DNA from: Trichostrongylus colubriformis
Taxonomy: Eukaryota; Nematoda; Chromadorea; Rhabditida; Trichostrongylidae
Direction: 5' to 3'
Assembly: GCA_963978905.1 (NCBI GenBank)
Contig: OZ022256.1
Coordinates: 24,107,886 to 24,171,885 of the forward strand
DNA length: 64,000 nucleotides
The translations under genes and the position numbers were made by a program. Shown in pieces: positions 12,701-21,700 of this stretch (the stretch's first letter is position 1; each line of letters starts with the position of its first letter). The notes under the pieces are model-generated. The model did no database searches. It was not told where the DNA came from and saw only the letters and a program-made list of their open reading frames with translations.

Positions 12701-13790
12701 ATAGTATGGCACTAAGCTAAGATTCAAAATCGAAACATAGGCTCGCGCCACGATCACCATACTGTAGTGTGGTTGGGTCAAGCGTTTTGCAAACGGTGCG
12801 CATTATCTATTGACGCCGTCATCTGCGGCAGGCAAATGGCTGCGTCTGTTTGACGCCGTCGCCGCCGGTGCGCAAAGTATGAACGCCGCCTGAGCAACGA
12901 ACTCCAAAAGCTTAAAGGGTCTTTCTCTAGGTTGCGGTTGCCGCTAATGTAATCGCAATGTGCCACGACTTGACCACGATATTTGTAGTACGTTTCGGCT
13001 ATAGTCGACGATTGAAATCTTTACGCAGTCTTACATATAAACATATATCGTCTACCAAAGCCGAAACGTACTTTGACTATTTCTGTACTGACACCGCCGT
13101 CTCAGAACATGTGACCTGCTCTATCTGCATGCTCCACTGAGCCTATAACATAATGTCAACCATTTAACTAATATAAGAACTACCGCATTATCTACACTTC
13201 GCTGATACTGACCGATGAAATCCTTTCGAAAGGTTCTTTCCCACAGATGGCTTGAAAGCTCGCGATTTACCCTCAGTACTGTTTTTGGTTTCTTACCACA
13301 ACATGCTCTAGCCAGCAATCCCCGCACCTTCATCGCGAATAGACTACAAAAATAAGCCCAGAACAACGGAAGGATCGAGGTACTGCTATCAGAGGAGATA
13401 GTGTGACACATGGTGCACATTTGGGGTCAAATAAGGTGGAGGGATGAGGGCGTGGGAGGAAGACGCAACTTTTCACCGACGTCGTAGCTTCTTCCCTCCC
13501 TAAGCTTGGGCTAAAATTCGTATCCCCTCCTCGTCTCCGCCACTTTACCTGACCCCAAATGTGCTCTTTGTAAGAGGCAGAGGTGAGTGTCTTACCTGAA
13601 CCCATGCACTTGTGAAATCCGTCGGTACCATACATTCAATGGGCTTCCCGCCGAACTGTTTCCATGATACTAATACTGCGAGACCAACCAACAAGTTACA
13701 AGTCAAAAAGGAATGCAAGCTCGCAATAACATCCTTGGCACCTTGCTCGTTGCTATATGGAACCGCATTGAGAACGCGGAACACAAACAT
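6741..13790 (-). CDS. inx-7: Innexin gap-junction protein, ten exons
   Basis: Innexins form invertebrate gap junctions and hemichannels in the plasma membrane. Exons: 13790-13596, 10537-10439, 10334-10238, 9664-9531, 8635-8502, 8293-8170, 8077-7983, 7923-7787, 7129-6973, 6918-6741; all phases agree, giving 449 residues. Four membrane segments fall near residues 31-47, 105-123, 194-212 and 286-310. The family signature YYQWV appears as YYQWM (101-105). Extracellular loop cysteines are at 53 and 71 in loop 1 and 258 and 275 in loop 2. The start follows a TTTGAG acceptor directly at the ATG and lies 142 bp after the rps-25 stop, on the same strand, so it is probably the second gene of an operon. 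I recall C. elegans inx-7 (K02B2.4) sitting next to rps-25 (K02B2.5), which supports the symbol. The last 20 residues are uncertain: 6804 is followed by GTTTGT, so a further exon may replace this tail. Intron 1 (3 kb) holds several mobile elements. Confidence 0.9.
11216..11760 (-). pseudogene. Decayed non-LTR reverse transcriptase C-terminal fragment
   Basis: Read on the minus strand and allowing several frameshifts, this holds the downstream C-terminal block typical of nematode non-LTR reverse transcriptase ORFs: a MRML/R-rich start, an LRWNGHV-type box, a [10 protein letters not shown] segment (normally RPRGRPKKRW) and a final DLTEVK-like stretch. It lies inside innexin intron 1. A run of 14 C (about 11457-11470) interrupts it. 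It has no start, no catalytic domain and no visible ends. Confidence 0.55.
11946..12277. mobile_element. Harbinger-like MITE with TTA duplication
   Basis: A 332-bp foldback element. Its ends are GGCTGTGTTCACAGTTTTGG on the left and the complement CCAAAACTGTGAACAAAGCC on the right, flanked by TTA at 11943-11945 and 12278-12280. A three-base TTA duplication is characteristic of the PIF/Harbinger superfamily. The inside is built of repeated GAATTGCGGAATTTGCGGAA-type units that continue the inverted symmetry. It is non-coding and sits in innexin intron 1. Confidence 0.8.
12531..12892. mobile_element. Harbinger-like MITE, GCGTTCATACTTTGCG family copy 1
   Basis: A foldback element with arms of more than 100 bp. 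The ends read GGCCGCGTTCATACTTTGCG and, complemented, GGCGGCGTTCATACTTTGCG. The inner arms carry CGCATTATCTATTGA, CCCAACCACACTACA and CACGATCACCATA boxes in opposite orientation. Flanking bases are TAA on the left and TGA on the right, compatible with a diverged TWA-type duplication. Relatives are at 29026-29302, 29475-29743, 45704-46036 and the right edge of the window. Confidence 0.75.
12980..13080. repeat. Short inverted repeat in innexin intron 1
   Basis: The motif AGTACGTTTCGGCT near 12987 is repeated in inverted orientation as AGCCGAAACGTACTTT near 13060, with TATAGTCGACGAT and ATCGTCTACCAA as partly matching inner arms. It is short and non-coding, and no target duplication was identified. 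Confidence 0.5.
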
Positions 13791-13932
13791 CTCAAATAAA
13801 ACTTTTTGACAGGATGTGATTGAACCATAATGATCAGAAATACTTTGACCGATGTCTAGGTGTGTGCTCGTTTAACAATGTACAGTTTAATTATGTTCAT
13901 GAATAAGAACCGCGAACACAACAATAACAATA
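13791..13932 (-). promoter_or_regulatory. Intercistronic region rps-25 to innexin, probable operon
   Basis: Only 142 bp separate the rps-25 stop (13933-13935) from the innexin ATG (13790), both on the minus strand. The stretch contains an ATTAAA hexamer that could serve as a poly(A) signal and ends in a U-rich tract (TTTTATTTGAG) whose AG abuts the ATG, which is a suitable trans-splice acceptor. Nematode operons place downstream genes about this far apart and use spliced-leader trans-splicing. The distance and acceptor are seen; the operon is inferred. Confidence 0.7.
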
Positions 13933-15204
13933 TTACTCAACAATCACGTCAGCCTCCTTGGTGGCTCGAGTGTAAACGATCTGGCCTCCGTGGTGTACAA
14001 TGCACTTCACAAGTCCTTTTGCTTGGAGTTCCCGCAACCCTGCCTTGGCAAGTGACGCTCGAACCTTCAGACGCTCAGAAACAACAGATGGTGTTATCAG
14101 TTTGTAGGTGATGACCTAAACAGTACTAAATTTTTGAGGAATTTGGGCACGCATGATGTAAAATTCAACTACCTCTGAAGTTGCCACGAAGAGATGAAAG
14201 CAAGGGAAGGAATGAAATTACAATTGCAGAAATGGACAACTTGAGTGAAAATGAGACCTAGCCGCCAAATAACGAACTACGGTCCTATCTATTCGTAAGC
14301 TGCGTTCATATCCAAGTAAAGGCAAAGTTTCAGCAATTTTGGTGAAAACGGGTTGACAAACGGGCCAGCTTGGCAATTGCACCAAATTGCCAACGATCGG
14401 CTGTCACTTATGCGATCCGCACCCCCACGGCGGTTTTTAGCGTAAATTATTTCTTAACTAACTTGCGATGTCTAGAGAATGATAGTTGAATAGCGCCGAA
14501 ATCTTACTTCACAGAGAAAACTTGCAAAAAAAAAAAACGACTTTGCAATTATGAAAATGACAGGATCGCACCACTGACTCCATACGAGGCCATTATTCAC
14601 CCGAATTGCAAAATGTTTGGCAGGTATAATCGCGGCCTGAGGCCGTCGTCCGACTTCGCGTTTGTGCGATTTTGTGAAATGGCACTTTCGCAGGCAATAC
14701 TGCGTCCTTGAGATTTTGCATAGCCGCGACTTAGGTCGCCGTCAAACTTCGCGATTTTGCGAAGGCGCTGCTTCGGGAGAATGCGGCATTGCACGATGTC
14801 TAAATGTCGTAGTATCGCGTGTGAAAGTGCGACGCCGCAGAATCGCGAAGTCTGACGGCGCCCTTAGCATGCGGGAGCGCGACAGTGAAAAATCGCGAAA
14901 TCTGACGAAGGGAACGACTGGCACAAGTTTTAGTTGACTGGCGTGGAAATCACAAGAAACACCGCATTACAAAAGAAACCTCGAATAAATTGGTTGCAAG
15001 CGAAAACCATGAAGAACTCCGCACCTCTTTGTAAAGCTTGTCGTAGGTCGCCTGATCGAACAAAACCATGTTGTTGAGTTTATCTCTGACTTTTCCCTTA
15101 GACCACTTCTTCTTCTTGGCTTTTCCTCCCGATCCCTCCTTCTTCTTGCCTGGAGGGGCCTTCCCTCCTTTCGGGTCTGTCTTTTTCGTTGCCTTTGGAG
15201 GCAT
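13933..15204 (-). CDS. rps-25: 40S ribosomal protein S25 (eS25)
   Basis: A component of the small ribosomal subunit head, near the E and P sites. Two exons: 15204-15025 (60 codons) and 14115-13933 (60 codons plus TAA), joined in phase 0 across a 909-bp intron. The N-terminal 37 residues are Lys/Gly-rich ([20 protein letters not shown]), as in all eukaryotic S25 proteins; residues about 38-115 form the S25 winged-helix fold ([19 protein letters not shown]; then [17 protein letters not shown]). At 120 residues it is close to the usual length. The start is fixed by the conserved MPPK and by a splice acceptor six bases upstream. It is the first gene before the innexin. The intron carries an inverted-repeat element. 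Confidence 0.96.
14290..14945. repeat. Inverted-repeat element in the rps-25 intron
   Basis: This segment is rich in a CGACTTCGCGATTTTGCGA-like motif present in both orientations: near 14650 and 14745 forward, and near 14840 and 14890 inverted (TCGCGAAGTCTGACGGCG). A GCTGCGTTCATAT sequence at 14299 resembles the ends of the GCGTTCATA MITE family found elsewhere in this window, so the whole may be a decayed foldback element. A matching right end was not found. Confidence 0.5.
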
Positions 15205-15215
15205 ATTACCTGAAT
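15205..15215 (-). promoter_or_regulatory. Candidate trans-splice acceptor of rps-25
   Basis: On the minus strand the sequence AATTCAG/GTAATATG places an AG acceptor (15210-15211) six bases ahead of the ATG. A splice acceptor this close to the start, with no upstream coding exon, is the usual sign of spliced-leader addition in nematodes. Confidence 0.6.
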
Positions 15216-15750
15216 TGCACAGTGGCATCAAAAACAACGTAACAAACAAGCTGTAAACATAACACAGCAAATGAAGTACAAAAACACGGCGTATGAAGAA
15301 GCGAATGTTATGATGCATGCGACCTTGAAGAAGGAAAAAAAACCAAGTCACATTTGAATAGAAATACGATCAAGCAACAAAAAAACATGCAACAGAATGC
15401 CATTAGGTAAGACAAATCTTGATCAAATTCAGCCACAAGCACAACTTACTGTAGCTATACAATACAGGACCAGTAGAGCGGATTCTTGGTACATCCTTCA
15501 AGAACAGATTGTGATTGGAGCGCTTTTTTCGACGGAGACTTTCAAATGCAACGTTGATGCTGTTGTTTTTGTCGAATTTTACGTTTTATGTTTTTTCCTT
15601 TTGCCCTATTCTTGCTATCCTGCGAAGATTAGAAGTTGTCTCGGTTTATCGCGATAGTGTCTCAGTTGTTTTGTTGCAACCATTGTATCCTTTTGAATAC
15701 AGGTCCCCCAAGACCACTTTTTGAAGACAGGCGTTGCTTGTCTTCTGAAA
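15205..15750. promoter_or_regulatory. Divergent intergenic region between rps-25 and gex-3
   Basis: The ATGs of rps-25 (minus, 15204) and gex-3 (plus, 15751) face away from each other across 546 bp. Both promoters must lie here or overlap the 5' ends. I see no repeat or other exon in it. No promoter motif could be assigned from sequence alone. Confidence 0.55.
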
Positions 15751-18700
15751 ATGGCATTTAAAATGGAGTCAAGTCAGCTGAAAATAGCAGAAAAACTTGT
15801 CATTCTTAATGATCGGGCTGTTGGGATGTTGACAAGAATTTACAATATAAAGAAGGCCTGTGCAGGTGAGTAAGAGTATAAAAGATTTCTTTTACTCTTT
15901 TCGTGACGAATAGTCGTGTTCAAACATTACCTAGTTTTAAGATGCTAAGTCGAAGCCGGCCTTCCTTAGTGATAAACACATGGAAAATGCCATCAAACAT
16001 ATTGCACGCAAATTCCCCGTTGTTGACGCCAGGATGAACACAGTACGGCTCATTATTACGTGCTCTGCAATGATCTTGTTCAACGGCTCAGCTTTTAGAC
16101 TACATTCCATTATGTCGATACAATGAAGGAGGACATAATCAAGTCTCTTGGATTGTATTACTACACGTTCGCTGATCTCATGGACCTAAAGGACAACATA
16201 CTGCAACTTTTGACAACTATGGACGCATGTCAATGCCAGCTTGACATTGTGAGTATTACCTGTGAAGTTAATAAGCGGTTTTATCGAACGCTACCTTGCA
16301 GTTGCCATTGTAAGTTGAAAATTTTCAACTTTCAGTCACTTAGCTATGAACTGACTGCGGGATATCTCAACTTGGTTGTGAATCTTATTTGTCTGATGAT
16401 TCTGCTTTCCCGCGTCGATGATCGCAAAGTTGTTTTGGGTAAGTGTAAAGGAACTGTTATATTATTTGCTAAAACGTGCTCAATTGTACCTTATATTTAG
16501 GTCTATTCAATGCTGCATATGATTTAACACACGTGCAAAGCGAAGCCTCCTTTCCGCGTTTGGGCCAAATGATTCTGGATTACGACCATCCATTGAGGAA
16601 GCTCAGTGAAGATTTAGGTCCTCTGAATCGAGTGGGTATTCATTTATGATCGAGCTGTATACTTGGGCATGTTTTCGTTGAGTTTGCAGCTGGACTGTCA
16701 CAACTTTCACAATCATTTTCATTCCTTTCCACTTTTGGAGTATCTCAGAAAGATGCATCATTATGAAGCTAATTCTACTTTCAGTTAATATCGTCGGCGC
16801 TATCTTCTCTTTCACCTGTCTATCTCCGTCGAAATATTACTGCAAGCACATGGAGAAATGCGCAAATTCTATCTCTGACTGCTAATCCGCATCAAATTCT
16901 ATATGCTGCTCAAACAGATACGGTGTGTGATTTTCGAGAGTTCGCTTTCAGACTTGAACACCCTTGGCTCATGCCCTATGTACGAATATAAAGGGTCACA
17001 GTCATAGTCACGATCCCGTTTCGCTTCACACATAAACGCATGGCTAACAGCCCGACTTTTTGCATGAGGGCTCGAAGGCTATCCTCCTATTATGTGAACC
17101 AGTAACTCTGTGTGTCTATTTGTAGGACTGTCAGTATGTAAGTGTGTCTCTCCCATTGCAAGTGATGCTGAGAACTAAGGTGTTTCCTAGTAACACAGTG
17201 CAGAAATACGGTCATGGCTACTTTCAAGTTTTAGATGGGATACTGCACGCTATCATCGTAGACGGTGGTTTGCACGGCTCACATTTTAAAATTTTTGGAA
17301 AGTGCCTGTTGAAAAGCGAGTTGTTGAAGGTTGTTGAATTCCGCAGTGGTCACTGATCATAATTTATGCGTAAAAATGTGAAATACAACTAGCTCGAGGA
17401 TCTAAATTGTCAACTTTCAGAGTTTTATTGAAATCGAGTTATAGTCTGTGTCACACTGGACGCTCATTCATGTGCATTTGATATAACACATAGAAATGAT
17501 TCGTTTCAGATAGCTTGCGAATACCTCTCTTTGGATGTCATGGATCGCTGGATCGTGTGTAAGTTGTGCCATGGGATCCTTTGTGTCTGGACTGAATATT
17601 AATTTCTCATAGTGTGCACTACCGTATGCCACTCCTCATTACTGAATGATAAGACTATATTCAACCTATGGCAGATGTCTCTGCAAATGGGAGTTTGCAT
17701 ACGGCTGTTCAGAGACGAGGTAGTTCTTTACGGTTTTATGGTAAGTATACCTCTTGAATGTGTGAAGTATTGTGACACATCACAGATTTTCCAAACTCAT
17801 CACGAAATCCAACAGTTTTTCGACTCTGTGAAGGGATATCACAAACGATCACAGGAAGTTAAAGACTGTTTCTCCATAGCATTGCAGCAGAGGTAAATTT
17901 ACGTGCATGTGTGAGGTACTCGGATTGAATAGAAATTTTGTAGTGCTTCTATACACGCTGATCGTCGAAGATTTCTTCGAGTAGCTCTTCGCGAACTTTG
18001 TCTTTTTATAAAGGACCAACCTGGTTTGCTCGGTCCTAAGATTCTTTTTGTCTGGATGGCACTGTCTTTCACTAGAGATGAAGTGAGTCTCTGTGTTTTC
18101 TAATCTGATCGATGTATTCGCTATAGAAGCTCTTAAGGTTTTATGGCTTCTTCGACATCTCAGTGAATGGCCCTCTTCGAATAAGAAGGGAAGTAAACAG
18201 AGTGATGAGCTAGTCGATCGTCAGCTGCCCGAGCTTCTGTATTACATGCTGGAGTTGAGACAACTAGTGACAAAGCATAGCGATGTCATACAGCGTTATT
18301 ACTTGAAGGTCTGTCTTTTGTCATGTCATTTTTCGTTCTTCTAAATTTTTCTATTAAAGTCCCATGTGTTCATGTGCACTTTCATTTTTTCAGTACGTGA
18401 ATGGTTATGATGCTATCATGACGCGAGAATTAGTGTCTGCTGTCGGCGATCTGCACGAGGATGATGCAGCCATTTTGTCAGATTTCGCAAACTCGATATC
18501 TTCTATTAATTCTGACACTGATCTAAGGGCACTGCGTTTGGATTGGTTCCGTTTTCAGGTCTGTTTCCTTTTATGTGCCGTTTGATGGTAAGAAACTTGA
18601 CACTACGATCGGAGGATCATCCGATGCGGTCAGCGTTCAGTTCTTCTATAAAAACGTTACACATAATTTTTATCCGTAATCAAGATGGCATTTGAATGTG

Positions 18701-21700
18701 ATTTGAAGAATATAGGTAAAATTAAGATATCAAGTGACAGTGGAGAGAGGGTGTTCCAGGTTTACAAGTTAGTGTTCTTTTCTTCTTGGACAAGTTTGAT
18801 ACGGTCAACGCATCGTGTCTTTTTATAGAACAAACTATTCGCTAAGGATGTTTGGTACAAAATTCATAGTGTATAGTGTTTGAAAAATTTCCGATATTGA
18901 GTGTTGAAATAGAGGTCTGTTCTAGTCATAGCAAAGAGGTGCTCTTTCATAAAACAATATTTTAGCTTGCTGTCTTCAAGCTCGTAAAAACACGATATGA
19001 TATTGCTTCACATTTCGTTTGAAAATGCTGAAAGCTAAATATGATCATTGGTTTCTTTCAGGCGAAAATGAGCATGGCGAGATCAGCATGCTCGCTTCAA
19101 AAAAATCGGAAGCTGGCTATTGTGATGAACACGAATGTTTTCCATCTGAAAATGATCGATTTGCAAGATGAGATGCTCAAAGAGACCAGCGACCTCAGTG
19201 TTTACTGGTGGGAAGCGTAGCTCTCGTTAGGGCTTTGACATTCTTTTTTATGAATAAAATGATTTCAGTTTTTATATTAAAACCTTGGAAAGGCAGTGGA
19301 GAAATTGTCTAACTCTTCCATCACAATCACGGTTTGCTCTCTGTTTTGCAAGAATTTGCGGACACTTCAGCTCTGCACTTCATGACATGTGCCCGGAGGA
19401 AAAGAACCACATCCTCGAGAAGGTAGGTATTCTTCCTCTGCATTTCACAGCCTAGTTACGCCTGGGTTCTCATTTTTTATCGATTCGCTCTTAGTAGGAA
19501 AATCTTTCTGGTCGCCTCTTTTGCGTTCATTTTTTTTTTTGAAAAGCATGTTTCTTATCGGAATATTCCTTTCCAATACTATTATTCTTGATTCCTCTTT
19601 TCAGTTCGAGCCTCTTTTTCACACCCCGTTCTGCCTATTTTTATTCTTATGTGCACTACCTTAACCTGTTTACATGTACATAAACTTTTATCCTTATTCT
19701 CCTTCCTTTCCTTCCTCCTCTGTCTCCTTTCTGACGTTATTTTCTTTACTTCCCATCCAAGTCTTTGAGTCTTTGTCTAACCGCGTTCAGCTTTCATTTA
19801 GGTCTTTATGTTTCTATTTCAGCTTGTTTTTCTTCCTGATATGCCGAGCGGTCTTTCCGTTACTTCTGCTGACATCTAACTCTGTAGTCTAATACTTTTG
19901 CCTTACCACCACTAACTTTGGCGAGCGGTGCCCTTGCATGTATCCATAATATGTTGCATCGTCCTTTCAACTTGAGTACCTCTATGTTCTGTCTTACGTT
20001 TGTATTCTTGTCCAAGCTATTTCACTCCGATTAGACAATACTGCATATATAGTCAGTGAATATTTGGTTATTTTTCTTTTTCATTTAGTCACTTGCCATA
20101 TGTAACTCAATCTTGGATGATGTGTGTCAGTCAATTACTGACGTTATGGGAGCACTGTGCGAACATGAATTGCTGCTAGCGGAGCAGACATCACCTAGTA
20201 CTGTCAGTGGTGACCTTGTTAAGAGTGTGTATCCGTTCGGTGTTATGACCTCTATTTTGTTCAGATAGCGGCTCAGATTGTCACGCAAATGCTGCGCAGC
20301 AAAGGTGGAAAAAGCGCTGCAGCAGCTGCTGCTGCTCAGAAGGAACCAATACAAGCTGGAGAAGAGAGTCATCGGTTGGACCGGCAGACCTTGACATATT
20401 CGGACAAGTTACACACAACTCTCAGTTAGTTTCGATGAGGACTTATCTGTGTGCTGTTTGCTCTAGCTCGTAGTTTGGGTGTTTAGTGGTATAATCCGTG
20501 AAAATGGACAGGTGAACCAACTTCTCTTTCCACCTACCCTGTTTTCAGTCGAACTCTGCGCAGGTGTGAGCCAGTATCGTCAGCTTTTCATATCAGATCA
20601 TTTCTTTGCTCCCAGAGAATATCTGAGTCAACACATTGAACACAAATTCGTTGAACTTATACTTGCCATGGCAAGCGATGGCGGTATGTTGTGTTTTGTC
20701 TCTATGTAGTTTTGATTTGTGTCCTGACACTGACATGCTGCAGCCTTTAAGCAGCTTCCACGCCTCGAAGACCATCTGATCTACTGAGGATTATCCAGTC
20801 TTACATGACAGTTTTGCAAAATATTGATGCTTGCGGTGAGTGCACCCCGAACAATCAATTCTTTTCTTTCTTATAGTTTTTAGCCTCGACTGCCGAGAGT
20901 TCATGGCGCTGATTTCAATCCGAGATCATTTTCTTGGAGACACAAGTAACAGCATCTTGATGTATTTTGGATAATGTTTCAGTTCCATTGGATATAACGC
21001 GACTATTCAACAATGTGCTCCTTCAGCAAACGCAGCCTTTGGACTCTCGTAACAAAGAAACGATGACCTACATCTATACAAAATGGTAGTGCTTATTTCA
21101 ATAATGCTCGCATTCCTTTCCTTGGTTATCTGTGGTGTGTGTGCTATCCCCACTGCTGAAGGCTTCCACATAGGGAGATGTGGGGGTCATCCAAAATTGC
21201 TTGAATTAATCGCCCTCGAAAAATGAGTTTCTGTGTTAACCAGATACTTATGTTGTATGCACAATAAGGGCAGGGTACAAAGATCAACGCGAAACGTGAG
21301 AATTCGGCTGAGATCTCCAGCTCCCCAAATTCTCAGCCGAGTGGGCGGGGTCTAAGTAAGCCCTTCCCTTCGTCCTCCTGGTTGGGAACGTGGAATGAAA
21401 CTGTTTACGTAGCTTTCTGTTCTTACAATGCATCTCCAACCGTGGCGGACGACGGGGTGGACGTTGCTCGCCCACCCGGCCGATAATTTGTGGTGCTGTA
21501 TCTTAGCCGGATTCACATTTTTTGCGTAAAACTTTGCATCCGCTCCCCACAAGGCGAATACAACGTAAATATATGGGTAGCAGAAAAAACTCCTTTTTAG
21601 GACGATTCCCTTAAGCGGCAGTGTACCTACGTGTAAAGCTTTCAAGAACTTCAGTGGTTCCGATGTTACTGTCTATCTTGCATTGCCGTGTGCGACAATG

